Made by a program: the position numbers and the translations under genes. From positions 1 through 55,978 of the forward strand of contig CANRFY010000013.1 in NCBI GenBank assembly GCA_947630015.1: 55,978 nucleotides of DNA. Direction: 5' to 3'. Below, piece by piece: positions 24,971 through 33,564 of the stretch. Position 1 is the stretch's first letter. Every line of letters begins with the position of its first letter. Source of the stretch: an uncultured Clostridia bacterium (GTDB taxonomy: Bacteria; Bacillota; Clostridia; Oscillospirales; CAG-272). The notes under the pieces were generated by a model. It was not told the origin of the DNA. It ran no database searches and was given only the letters and a program-made list of their open reading frames with translations.

Positions 24971-26425
24971 TTATTTTTTTGCGTTCCATGTTTGCGGCGC
25001 GAACAGGATCAATATCGGGAATATGCCGAGTCTGCCGAGCAGCATATCGAGCGACAGCACGATCTTTGAGATCGGCGAGAATATCGCATAAGTTTCGACG
25101 GGTCCGGCGAGGCCGAATCCGGGTCCGACATTGTTTATCGTCGCCATCACGGCCGTGAAATTCGTTTCGAGCGACAGTCCGTCGATCGAAACGATCAGAG
25201 TCGAGGCGCAGATGAGCAGCAAATACGAGAAGAAGAACACGCCGCAGCGTCTTATCGTGCCGTTGTCGAGGACCTCGCCGTCCATCTTTATCGCCGTGAC
25301 GCTGTGCGGATGAAGCAGTTTTTTGATCTCGCCCACGAGCGATTTCCACATTATGACGAGGCGTGAAATTTTGACGCCGCCTCCCGTCGATCCGGCGCAG
25401 GCGCCTGTGAACATCAGAATGATAAGCACCTCGTGCGAGAATTCCGGCCACGCCTCGTAATTCAGCGTCGTGCCGCCCGTCGTCGTGATGATCGAGGCGA
25501 CCTGGAAGAACGCGTGATGGAGCGAATCGCCGAAATTGCCGAAATAATGAAGCGCGTTTATCGTCACCGCCGCGACGGAAAGCGCCACGATCACGATGTA
25601 TGTGCGAAGCTCGGAATTTTTCCACACGCGGCGGAACTCGCCGAGCAGGAGCATAAAATATATGTTGAAGTTTACGCCGAACAGCAGCATGAATACGGCC
25701 AGCACCGTCTGGCAGTACGGGCTGTACGACGCGAAGCTGTCGTTTTTGATCGCGAATCCGCCCGTTCCGGCCGTGCTGAACGACGCCGTCACGGCGTCGA
25801 ACAGCGGCATCCCACCGCAGAGCAGGAATATGATCTGTATTACCGTCAGCGCGAAATAGATCGCGTACAGTATGCGCGCCGTCAGATGCACCTTCGGCGC
25901 GAGCTTTCCGACGACAGGCACGGGGCTTTCCGCGCGCATGATCTGGATCGGCATTCCGTTGCCGTGTCCCGCCGGCGTCAGCGCGAGGATGAAGATCAAA
26001 ACTCCCATTCCGCCGAGCCAATGCGTAAACGAGCGCCAGTATAAAACGCTCCACGGCTGCGCCTCGATATCGGCAAGCACGGTTGCGCCCGTCGTCGTGA
26101 ATCCGGACACAGTCTCGAAAAACGCGTCGATGAACGACGGGATCGAGCCGGAGATCATGAACGGCACGGCGCCGAACGCCGATATGAATATCCACGACAG
26201 CGCGACGATCACGCATCCCTCGCGCGAATATATCGACTTTTTCTCCGGCTTCGGCAGAAACGCCAGCGCCGCGCCCGCGCCCGCCGCGAGCATCATCGAG
26301 AGCGCGAACGACATCACGTCGCGTCCGGTGTCGGAGAATATCGCGATCACGAGCGACGGCAGCATGAACGCCGACTCGAGCAGCAGGATCCTGCCGAGAT
26401 AATTGAGAATTATCTTATAGTTCAC
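24971..26425 (-). CDS. trkH: Potassium uptake membrane subunit TrkH
   Basis: The 484-residue channel-like protein forms the membrane pore of the Trk potassium system. The four pore loops are visible: SGFTTTGATV, ASFSTAGTGGFAI, ITTTGGTTLNYE and TINNVGPGFGLAG. THWLGGMG and GACAGSTGGGVK are family signatures. A GTG start at 26425 lies two bases after the trkA stop; the ribosome site is weak, suggesting coupled translation. A strong terminator follows. Confidence 0.93.
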   Translation of the reverse strand: MNYKIILNYLGRILLLESAFMLPSLVIAIFSDTGRDVMSFALSMMLAAGAGAALAFLPKPEKKSIYSREGCVIVALSWIFISAFGAVPFMISGSIPSFIDAFFETVSGFTTTGATVLADIEAQPWSVLYWRSFTHWLGGMGVLIFILALTPAGHGNGMPIQIMRAESPVPVVGKLAPKVHLTARILYAIYFALTVIQIIFLLCGGMPLFDAVTASFSTAGTGGFAIKNDSFASYSPYCQTVLAVFMLLFGVNFNIYFMLLLGEFRRVWKNSELRTYIVIVALSVAAVTINALHYFGNFGDSLHHAFFQVASIITTTGGTTLNYEAWPEFSHEVLIILMFTGACAGSTGGGVKISRLVIMWKSLVGEIKKLLHPHSVTAIKMDGEVLDNGTIRRCGVFFFSYLLLICASTLIVSIDGLSLETNFTAVMATINNVGPGFGLAGPVETYAIFSPISKIVLSLDMLLGRLGIFPILILFAPQTWNAKK

Positions 26426-26427
26426 TT

Positions 26428-27792
26428 TTATTTCGTCCCAAAGATATCCTTCAGATCGTATACGGTCCTGTCGGCCGTCGTAACGATTATGACCGTATCG
26501 CCGGGCGTCAGAACGTCGCTGCCGTTCGGGATAATGATCTGGTTCGCGCGCGTGATGCACGCGACAAGCACGTTGCTTTTCAGCTTCAGCTGCGAAAGCG
26601 GGATTCCGATATTCGGCGTCTGCGCCGTCACGGCGAATTCGAGCGCTTCCGCCTTACCCTCCACTATCCTGTGCAGCGTCCGCACCGAGCTTTCGCTGCT
26701 CGTCACGATCGCGCGGATGTATCTTATGATCTCGTTCGCCGTCAGCTCCTTCGGGCAGACGACGGAGCCAAGCTCGCGATCCGAGAACAATCGCGCGTAT
26801 TCGACCCTGTCGATCTTCGTCACCGTCTTTTTGACGCCGATCCTGTTGCAGTACAGCGATATGATCAGATTTTCCTCGTCGACGCCCGTCAGCGTTATTA
26901 CGGCGTCGAAGCTGTCGACGCCCTCAGATTCGAGAAAGCCCCTCTGCGACGCGTTTCCGTTTATGACGAGCGCCTTCGGGAACCGAAGGCTGAATTCCTC
27001 CGCGCGCCGTTCGTCCTTTTCGATCACCTTTACGTTGATGCCGGAACGAAGAAGCTCGTCCGTCAGATATTCCGCGATCCTTCCGCAGCCGACGAGCATG
27101 ACGTCGCGTATCTTCTGTCTGACGAGTCCGAGGCTCTTGATCAGCACAGCCAGATCGACTCTCGCCGCCGTGACCGTGATCCTGTCGCCCGCCATAAGCG
27201 TAAAGCCGCCGTTCGGGATCGATACGACGCCGTCGCGCTCTACGGCGCAGATCAGAACGCGCAAGCCGAGGATCGACGACGCCTCGTAAAGCTTTTTGCC
27301 GACGAGCGGGCTGTCCTCGGACAGCTTTATCTCGACAAGCTCGACGCGTCCCTTGTCGAACGAATCGCGCTTCAGAAACGACGGGAACTGTATGATCCTG
27401 TAAATCTCCATCGCGGCCGCGTGTTCGGGATTGACCGACATCGACAGGCCGAGATCGTTTCTCAGGAACGATATGTGCTTTGAGTATTCGGGATCGCGGA
27501 CGCGCGCCATCGTATGGCGGCAGCCGAGCTTTTTGGCCGAAAGGCAGCACAGCAGATTCGATTCGTCCGCATTCATCATCGCGATCAAAACGTCTCCCCT
27601 GCCCGCGTCCGCGCGGCGCAGAGTATCGATGGCGACGCCGTTGCCCTCGACGGTCAGCACGTCGAGATTTTCCTGCGCCTCGGCAAGCACCTCGGTGTCC
27701 GTATCGATGAGGGTGACGTTATGCTCCTCGAATGTGAGACGCTCCGCGATCGAATAACCGACCTTTCCCGCGCCCACAATTATTATATTCAT
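26428..27792 (-). CDS. trkA: Trk potassium system NAD-binding regulator TrkA
   Basis: The 454-residue cytoplasmic protein has two RCK halves. Each begins with a Rossmann fold: MNIIIVGAGKVGYSIAERL with LIDTD in the first and VMLVGCGRIAEYLTDEL with VIEKD in the second. Each half ends with a TrkA-C domain (near residues 145-220 and 370-454). It gates TrkH in response to nucleotides. First gene of trkA-trkH, behind a TTGAAA-17-TATGAT promoter. Confidence 0.94.
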   Translation of the reverse strand: MNIIIVGAGKVGYSIAERLTFEEHNVTLIDTDTEVLAEAQENLDVLTVEGNGVAIDTLRRADAGRGDVLIAMMNADESNLLCCLSAKKLGCRHTMARVRDPEYSKHISFLRNDLGLSMSVNPEHAAAMEIYRIIQFPSFLKRDSFDKGRVELVEIKLSEDSPLVGKKLYEASSILGLRVLICAVERDGVVSIPNGGFTLMAGDRITVTAARVDLAVLIKSLGLVRQKIRDVMLVGCGRIAEYLTDELLRSGINVKVIEKDERRAEEFSLRFPKALVINGNASQRGFLESEGVDSFDAVITLTGVDEENLIISLYCNRIGVKKTVTKIDRVEYARLFSDRELGSVVCPKELTANEIIRYIRAIVTSSESSVRTLHRIVEGKAEALEFAVTAQTPNIGIPLSQLKLKSNVLVACITRANQIIIPNGSDVLTPGDTVIIVTTADRTVYDLKDIFGTK

Positions 27793-27827
27793 GGCAAATT
27801 TCTCTTTATTTATATTTTGACGACTAC

Positions 27828-27856
27828 ATCATATCACACAAGGCGGACGTTTTCAA
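27828..27856 (-). promoter_or_regulatory. Promoter of trkA-trkH
   Basis: On the minus strand TTGAAA (27851-27856) and TATGAT (27828-27833) are 17 bp apart, about 36 bp before the start. Confidence 0.65.
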
Positions 27857-27895
27857 GGTGATTTTTCCGTTTTTCGCGCGCGGGAACAAAAAAGG

Positions 27896-28186
27896 TTACG
27901 CTCCGAGCCAGTCCTCGATCACGTCGTATACCGTCACGGGCGTGACGGTCCCGCCGACGATCAGGCAGAACAGCTCCGAGGCGTCGCCGAGGCGCGACGT
28001 TACGTCGCGCACGAATACGACGTCGCATTCGCCGCTTTCGTCGACGGCGGCGGCATAAATGCCGTATGCGTCGCGGCCGTCCTTGCGTTCCTTTGTCAAT
28101 ATGTACGTCACCGCAATCCCGTCGATGAGCGACGTCGCCGTTTCGACTGCTTCGCCGCATATTCTCGTTCTGACTGTACCGTTCAT
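27896..28186 (-). CDS. Small protein resembling DUF6514
   Basis: The 96-residue protein has a pattern I associate with the clostridial DUF6514 family: YILTKERKDGRDAYGIYAAAV, a CDVVFVRDVTSR stretch and the ending GGTVTPVTVYDVIEDWLG. GGAGGC precedes the ATG. It is monocistronic, upstream of trkA. The function is unknown; the family assignment is by memory of the pattern. Confidence 0.65.
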   Translation of the reverse strand: MNGTVRTRICGEAVETATSLIDGIAVTYILTKERKDGRDAYGIYAAAVDESGECDVVFVRDVTSRLGDASELFCLIVGGTVTPVTVYDVIEDWLGA

Positions 28187-28548
28187 GTTTATTGCCTCCG
28201 TTTTGTTTTTGCGTATCAGATTTTATTACAAATTTCGACCGCCTATGCATTAATTTCGCGCCGGCCGGATCAAAGCGGAGTATAATTATTAGTAGAATTG
28301 TAATATTTAATATAATTATGCATTATTAACCTGTTTATGACGTGATATTTCCTTTAATTCATTCAAATTTCAAATCATCTCTTCGCCTCGCCGCCCGCAT
28401 TTATGCCGTTTTCACTCTATTATTATACTATATTTACTAATTTTGCTTTTGCTTCTATTATTATATTATTGCGTGATTTTCCTGTTCAATATATAATAAA
28501 TACATCCGCATATAGTTTATTATTATCAGAAGCAGGAGCGAATTTTTG
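28187..28548. other. AT-rich divergent intergenic region
   Basis: These 362 bases separate two divergent small genes and are very rich in A and T, with many TATTAT and TATAAT-like words between 28290 and 28525. Promoters for both sides are likely here, but the low complexity prevents a unique choice. No RNA gene or coding frame is recognised. Confidence 0.5.
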
Positions 28549-28818
28549 ATGAAATATTCATTTATACATAATTTCCGCATATCGCGTCTCCATCCGCGTG
28601 CGCTGTCGTTTTCGCTGTTCTTCATCGCCTCAGCGCTTTACTGGCTCATCCTCGCCTCGCTGACGAGCGCCGCCGCCAAACGCGGCGTCTACGACTTTTA
28701 CGCCGCATCCGTCATCGTCCCCGAAATGATACGCTCCGCCGCGTTCTCCGTCCCGCTCGCGGTCATATCGGGGCTTATCATCGACAGCTTTGAGCGCTCC
28801 CCGCGCGCGCATGAGTAA
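28549..28818 (+). CDS. Small membrane protein of unknown function
   Basis: The 89-residue protein has a basic N-terminus (RISRLHPRAL) and two hydrophobic segments (FSLFFIASALYWLILASL at about 20-38 and AAFSVPLAVISGLIIDSF near the end), so it is probably a two-helix membrane protein. The ATG at 28549 has AGGAG ten bases upstream; a TTG three bases earlier is also possible. No family recognised. Confidence 0.6.
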   Translation: MKYSFIHNFRISRLHPRALSFSLFFIASALYWLILASLTSAAAKRGVYDFYAASVIVPEMIRSAAFSVPLAVISGLIIDSFERSPRAHE

Positions 28819-28851
28819 ATTTCGTCGCCTAATCAAAACTTTTCCGGCACA

Positions 28852-28880
28852 TATTGACATACAATCAATTTTGACGTATA
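28852..28880 (+). promoter_or_regulatory. Perfect consensus promoter before the coiled-coil protein
   Basis: TTGACA (28852-28857) and TATAAT (28875-28880) are exactly 17 bp apart, leaving a leader of about 80 nt before the start at 28966. Strong expression is expected. Confidence 0.85.
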
Positions 28881-28965
28881 ATCTGTTTAAGCGGCGGGGA
28901 GTGAACCCATAACAAAAAAACGCGCGCGAAATTAAATATTGCTGTGAGCGGAGGGGAAGGCACCC

Positions 28966-30036
28966 ATGGAAAAAAACGTAACCGTATTCGACAGCGAGGG
29001 TAAGATCATAGGGACGACATGGCCGCGTCGAGCGGCAGGACTCGTCAAGAACGGGAGGGCGCGCTATTACGGCGGCGTCGAGACCGCCATTATCCTCGCG
29101 CGTTCTCCCGACATAGAATCGTCGAAGGAGGACGAAAACATGAGCAATTTCACAAATGAAGAGCTTCGCGCCAAGATCGAGGAGATGGTGCGCGAGGCGA
29201 GAGAAAAGTTAGACGCCGTATGCAAGACCGCGTCAGATGCGATCGACGACCTCGTAGATAATATCGAGGGGCGCGGGAACGACGCGGACAGCGCGGACGA
29301 TACCGGCAATATCGGCGGGGCGGACGGCGCGGAGCCGCACGAGGACGGCGAGCCGAAGGCTCGCGGACGCATCATCCGCATCTCGGACGAGGACATGGAG
29401 AAGCTGCGCGCGAAGATGAAGTCGCTGCGCGATTCGATGATGTCCGCCGCGGACGAGGCGAAGAACGTCGCCGTCAAGGCGGGCGCCGAGATCGGCAGAT
29501 ACGCGGAATCCGTCAAGGCGAAGGTCACGGAGAAGATCGCGGAGGCGAAAGCGAAGGAAGCCGAGTCAAGCGCCAAGCGCGATCCCGAACCCGGCACCGA
29601 GGCTTATTATCTTGCCAAGATCGAGGAAGTTCGCCGCGACGACGGCTTTATAAAAGAAGCGCTCGCAAATCTTCAAAACATCAAGAGCTGTTATCCCGGT
29701 GACGTCGGCGCGCAGGAGACCGCGGCCGCTATCGGTAATACCGTCACGGCTCGCGAGACGACGAATCAAAAGATGCTCGACTTCTACATGGAGCAGCTGC
29801 GCGAGGTGCGCAGACGCAATGACGATGCCGCAAAGCTTGCGTTCGAGGACGCGCGCCGCAATGCGGAATCGCCCGAGGAGCGCCGCGCGCGCATGATACG
29901 CGAGGACCCGATGATAGAGCGCATACTGGTCCGGACGGCGGAGCTTAACAAGGACGATCCGTCCGCGATCCACGCCGCGACCGAGTATTTGCATGAGTAT
30001 ATCAGGCAGGCTTACGGTGACAATCCGAATTATTGA
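28966..30036 (+). CDS. Helical protein with a small 'RRAAGLVKNGRA' N-terminal module
   Basis: The 356-residue protein starts with about 45 residues (VTVFDSEGKIIGTTWPRRA, AAGLVKNGRARYYGG) of a type I recall at the N-terminus of many uncharacterised clostridial proteins. The rest is highly charged and helical: Glu/Lys/Ala-rich coiled coils at about 65-95, 140-210 and 260-340, with an acidic Asp/Gly linker at 100-130. No signal or membrane segment, so it is cytoplasmic. GGGGAAGG precedes the ATG and a perfect promoter lies upstream. Function unknown. Confidence 0.75.
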   Translation: MEKNVTVFDSEGKIIGTTWPRRAAGLVKNGRARYYGGVETAIILARSPDIESSKEDENMSNFTNEELRAKIEEMVREAREKLDAVCKTASDAIDDLVDNIEGRGNDADSADDTGNIGGADGAEPHEDGEPKARGRIIRISDEDMEKLRAKMKSLRDSMMSAADEAKNVAVKAGAEIGRYAESVKAKVTEKIAEAKAKEAESSAKRDPEPGTEAYYLAKIEEVRRDDGFIKEALANLQNIKSCYPGDVGAQETAAAIGNTVTARETTNQKMLDFYMEQLREVRRRNDDAAKLAFEDARRNAESPEERRARMIREDPMIERILVRTAELNKDDPSAIHAATEYLHEYIRQAYGDNPNY

Positions 30037-30047
30037 CACCAAAAGGC

Positions 30048-30074
30048 GCGCCCCCGCACAAAATGCGGGGGCGC
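30048..30074 (+). terminator. GC-rich hairpin after the coiled-coil gene
   Basis: GCGCCCCCGCA pairs with TGCGGGGGCGC around a 5-nt loop, 11 bp past the stop. No T-run follows, so it may attenuate or protect the 3' end rather than fully terminate before the next gene. Confidence 0.5.
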
Positions 30075-30106
30075 GGCGGTAAATAAACAAAACGGAGGTA
30101 CATACG

Positions 30107-30997
30107 ATGAAAAAGAATGACGGAATGAAGAAGGAAAAGCCGGCAAAGAAGCATCCGATTCGGGACGCCGTCCGCGACGCAAAAGCGCAGATCAAAAATA
30201 AACCCGTAGTTTCGACCGTATATTTTCTTCTGCGCCTGTCGGTCATAGCCGTCATGGTGCTTCAAATCTTCAACGGCAACTACGAAAACGTCTTTCTCTG
30301 CATTATGACGCTCGCGCTGTTCCTTTTGCCGACGCTCGTCGAGCATAAGCTCAATATCGCGCTGCCGAACACGCTCCAGATCATAATCCTTCTCTTCATC
30401 TATGCGGCCGAAATTCTCGGCGAGATCAGGTCGTTTTACACCGTATTTCTCGGCTGGGACACGATGCTGCATACGCTGAACGGATTTTTGTGCGCCGCGA
30501 TCGGATTCTCCATCGTCGATATGTGCAACCGCAGCCAAAAGTTCTCCCTGTCGCTGTCGCCGTTCTATATGGCGATCGCAGCGTTCTGCTTCTCGATGAC
30601 GATCGGCGTTCTGTGGGAATTCTTCGAGTGCGGCATGGACGTTCTGTTCCTCACCGATATGCAGAAGGACATGGTCGTACATAATTTTTCAACGGTGCTG
30701 CTCGATCCCACGGGCGGCAATAATCCCGTCGCGATCAAAAATATCACCGACGTGATCGTCGTCTCCGACGGCGTCGAAATCCCGCTCGGCGTCGGCGGCT
30801 ACGTCGACATCGGCATACTCGACACGATGAAGGATCTGTTCGTCAACTTCGTCGGCGCCGTCGTGTTCTCCGTGATCGGTTATTTCTATGTGAAGAGCCG
30901 CGGCAAGGGCAAATTCGCAAAGCGCTTCATCCCGCAGGTCAACACAGGAGCCGACGTGTCGGACGCTCGCGACGCGTCCGATACCGAGACGAAATAA
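30107..30997 (+). CDS. Multi-pass membrane protein (DUF2238/YjdF-like features)
   Basis: The 296-residue protein has a basic N-terminal tail, about seven hydrophobic helices and a polar C-terminus. WDTMLHTLNGFLCAAIGFSIVD and GVLWEFFECGMD resemble the conserved His and WE-x-x-E motifs of DUF2238-type membrane proteins. A polar insert (about 205-240) sits before the last helix. CGGAGGT precedes the ATG. It follows the coiled-coil gene by 70 bp and ends at a strong terminator. Function unknown. Confidence 0.6.
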   Translation: MKKNDGMKKEKPAKKHPIRDAVRDAKAQIKNKPVVSTVYFLLRLSVIAVMVLQIFNGNYENVFLCIMTLALFLLPTLVEHKLNIALPNTLQIIILLFIYAAEILGEIRSFYTVFLGWDTMLHTLNGFLCAAIGFSIVDMCNRSQKFSLSLSPFYMAIAAFCFSMTIGVLWEFFECGMDVLFLTDMQKDMVVHNFSTVLLDPTGGNNPVAIKNITDVIVVSDGVEIPLGVGGYVDIGILDTMKDLFVNFVGAVVFSVIGYFYVKSRGKGKFAKRFIPQVNTGADVSDARDASDTETK

Positions 30998-31012
30998 ACG
31001 CGCATAAATAAA

Positions 31013-31047
31013 AATACAGCCGGAGCATTCGCTCCGGCCGTATTTTT
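31013..31047 (+). terminator. Terminator after the DUF2238-like gene
   Basis: GCCGGAGC pairs with GCTCCGGC within AATAC/GTATT flanks and is followed by TTTTT. Confidence 0.85.
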
Positions 31048-31079
31048 GTCGCATAATTTATGATGGCATCGCGCCGATT

Positions 31080-31247
31080 CGGTGTTCGCGCCCCGCGCGG
31101 CTGCTTCGTTATCGCACAAACGTGCGATGCAGGGACGAACACATTTGCCCCATAATCCTTGTCAGGAAAGTTTTGCGGGGATTGTTAAGGAAGCTTTCCG
31201 CTTGCGGAAAGTTTCCTTAAGTCAGGGTTCGTGGCGAAACCCCGAAT
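31080..31247 (+). repeat. A-B composite repeat, locus R4
   Basis: One A (31080-31150) with GTGTTCGC near the start, then B (31151-31247) with CCTTGTCAGGAAAGTTTTG, a single long hairpin TTAAGGAAGCTTTCCGC/GCGGAAAGTTTCCTTAA and a degenerate end hairpin. In sense direction it follows the terminator of the DUF2238-like gene; the other side abuts the activase stop codon. Confidence 0.85.
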
Positions 31248-31258
31248 ATCAACAAATC

Positions 31259-31954
31259 TCACACGCCGCGAAGCTCGACGGTCGGGATAGTGCGGCGCAG
31301 GATATCGGCGAAGCATTCCATTTCCTCGCGCGAGGGCGGCGTCATTTTGACCGGGCCGCCGCCGAGCAGCTGACCGGAATCGCGGAACTGCTGCAAGAAA
31401 TACCGTTTCGCGCCGCTCATCCATTCGCCGATCAGCTCGAAGTCGTGAGCCTCGTGAAAGCCGTGGACAACGGTCGTGCGGAATTCATAATCCGTATCGC
31501 CGGAAATCAGCATCGCCGCCGACTCCGACACACGCGCGACGTCGACCTTGACGCCGCACGTCAGCGCGTATTTCCCGGGTGAATTTTTGACGTCCATCGC
31601 TACGTAATCGACCGCGCCCGCGTCGATCGCGCGCCGCAGCCGATCGGGGAACGTCCCGTTCGTATCGAGCTTCACCGCGAATCCAAGCTCGCGCACGCGC
31701 AGGGCGAATTCGACGAATCCCTCCTGTATCAGCGGCTCGCCGCCCGTAAACGCGACTCCGTCGAGCGTCCCCGTCCGCTTCTTCAAAAATGCGAAAAATT
31801 CTTCCTCCGTCATCGCCTCCGGCGCGCCGCCCCTCACAAGCCCCGCGTTGTGACAGAACGGACACCGCAGATCGCAGCCCGCCGAAAATACCGTACACGC
31901 TACGTGCTGCGGAAAATCAAGCAGCGTCAGCTTCTGTATCCCGTTTATCTTCAT
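31259..31954 (-). CDS. Anaerobic ribonucleotide reductase activase-type radical SAM protein
   Basis: The 231-residue protein has the radical SAM motif CDLRCPFCHN (CxxxCxxC), GGEPL for SAM binding, and KLDTNGTF and DVKNSPGKY as in NrdG2/YjjW-type glycyl-radical activases. It would use a 4Fe-4S cluster and SAM to install a glycyl radical, most likely on class III ribonucleotide reductase; the target is not in the window. The ATG at 31954 follows GGAGGGAC. Confidence 0.85.
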   Translation of the reverse strand: MKINGIQKLTLLDFPQHVACTVFSAGCDLRCPFCHNAGLVRGGAPEAMTEEEFFAFLKKRTGTLDGVAFTGGEPLIQEGFVEFALRVRELGFAVKLDTNGTFPDRLRRAIDAGAVDYVAMDVKNSPGKYALTCGVKVDVARVSESAAMLISGDTDYEFRTTVVHGFHEAHDFELIGEWMSGAKRYFLQQFRDSGQLLGGGPVKMTPPSREEMECFADILRRTIPTVELRGV

Positions 31955-31978
31955 ACGTCCCTCCTGTGGCTGTGCATT

Positions 31979-32078
31979 TTTGGGGCTTTGCCCCAAACCC
32001 CACTTAGGGAAACTTTTGGAAAAGTTTCCCTAAGAACCTTTCAAAACTTTCCTTACATGGGTTATGGGGCAAGAGTCT
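31979..32078 (-). repeat. A-B composite repeat, locus R5 (B with an A fragment)
   Basis: On the minus strand only about ten bases of A (GGGGCAAG complement) remain, followed by B: GTAAGGAAAGTTTTG, stem CTTAGGGAAACTTTT and its complement, and end hairpin GGGGC/GCCCC. It begins directly after the DUF4340 gene stop and is the only candidate terminator for that operon. Confidence 0.8.
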
Positions 32079-32082
32079 GCGG

Positions 32083-33564
32083 TCAGTTTTTCGCTCCGGA
32101 ATCGACCTCGATGCCGTTTATCACCTTTATGGCGTCGCTTATTATCTTCTCCGGCGTATCGATGAGGACGTAGAACTGGCCTTCCCCGTTTATTGTCAAA
32201 AGGCACCGTCTCGTGCTGTATCTGTAAAATCCGTACTCGGTCACGTTTCCGCCGTTCGTTGTGACGGTGAATTTGAGGATGCAGTCGTCCTCCGTCACCT
32301 CGATATCCTCCGGCGCATAATCCATTATCTGCGTCAAAAGCAGCGTTTTATAGAAATTGCGGAAATTCGGGATATCGGTGATCTCGCCGCAGTTGTCGCC
32401 GATGACGATCAGATTCGGATCGTCGTTCGGATGGTGATACAGTCTGAATACCTCGCTGCACTGTTCGCTCTCGATCTTGATATTGTTCACGAACTGGATG
32501 CCGCGCATGAACACGCGCGATTCGATCCATTGTGTGAGGTCCCATTTGAGGAACGAGAAATCCTCCTCCGACACCTTTACGATATAATCGAAAATAGATG
32601 TTCCGACGTAGTACCAGCCGTCGACGGGTTCGCTTGCGACGAGTCTGAATTTGATCCCCTGATACTCGTAAGTGATGACGTAAGGCTCATCGGCAAGGCC
32701 GTATTTTTCAAGATTTTCCTCGGTCAATCCGAGCGCGACGATGCTGTCGCCCTGATATGTCGAAAGCAATTGCAGCACATTGTCATGGTAATACGACGTC
32801 GAATACTCGGCGGGATAATCAGTGACGATCTTCACCATTGCGTTCGATTCGGATTCGGCAAGCTCCTGCTGTGAAAGCGAGCGGAACGAGACGAATTTCT
32901 CGCCGTAGTGATAGATAGCCATATTCAATATCGAGTAATATTCCGTTTCGGAGACGCCCGCCGTCAGAAGCGGCGAGATCATATCCTCGATGCGCGCGAG
33001 GATCGTTTCCTCGAGCGACGCGCCCAGGATATAGATCGCCGATCTTCCGTCGCACATAGCGTAGAAGCCGCCGCCGGAGATAATCTTTTTGCCGATCGTC
33101 ACCGTATGCGACGTCCCGTCGCGCTTCGTCAGCGTATAGTATGCGGGATCGTCCTCGTCGCGCAGTCCGTATTCGCGGAGCTGATCGTCCGTCGCGTTGT
33201 CCGTGATCTTAGATATCGCGAGCGTCGTTCCCGTGCTGACGACGAGGCTCGAAAACTGTATCGGGTTGAACGCGAGATTCGGATATCCGTCGAGGGTGAA
33301 GTCGTCACGCTCCGGATCGTAGCTGAAGCTGTACGTGCCGTATGAGTTGTGGACCTCGATCTTTTGCATATCCGCGCGTTCGATCTGCTCGAAAAGATAG
33401 ATCGTATCGCCGACCGGCACCTCGCCGGGCGCCGCGTCGACAGTTTCGGCGCCGGTTTCGGCCGGCTCGGCCAGCAGCGGACGCAGAAACGTGAAATATG
33501 CGATCAACAGCGCCGCAAACACGGCTATAAATACGATTATCAGAATACGCTGACGTTTGATCAT
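32083..33564 (-). CDS. DUF4340 domain protein of a Gld-type ABC operon
   Basis: The 493-residue protein has one N-terminal membrane helix (ILIIVFIAVFAALLIAYFTF), then a large extracytoplasmic region with DUF4340-type repeats (IEVHNSYGTYSFSYDPERDDF, ITDNATDDQLREYGL, YTLTKRDGTSHTVTIGKK). Its ATG overlaps the stop of the GldG-like gene by four bases. DUF4340 proteins commonly accompany ABC_transp_aux/GldG proteins and the GldA/GldF transporter pair. Substrate unknown. Confidence 0.82.
   Translation of the reverse strand: MIKRQRILIIVFIAVFAALLIAYFTFLRPLLAEPAETGAETVDAAPGEVPVGDTIYLFEQIERADMQKIEVHNSYGTYSFSYDPERDDFTLDGYPNLAFNPIQFSSLVVSTGTTLAISKITDNATDDQLREYGLRDEDDPAYYTLTKRDGTSHTVTIGKKIISGGGFYAMCDGRSAIYILGASLEETILARIEDMISPLLTAGVSETEYYSILNMAIYHYGEKFVSFRSLSQQELAESESNAMVKIVTDYPAEYSTSYYHDNVLQLLSTYQGDSIVALGLTEENLEKYGLADEPYVITYEYQGIKFRLVASEPVDGWYYVGTSIFDYIVKVSEEDFSFLKWDLTQWIESRVFMRGIQFVNNIKIESEQCSEVFRLYHHPNDDPNLIVIGDNCGEITDIPNFRNFYKTLLLTQIMDYAPEDIEVTEDDCILKFTVTTNGGNVTEYGFYRYSTRRCLLTINGEGQFYVLIDTPEKIISDAIKVINGIEVDSGAKN

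Noticed and set aside
28187..28548. Riboswitch or small RNA in the AT-rich region before the small membrane protein
   Set aside because: Low-complexity AT sequence without stable pairing or known motif.
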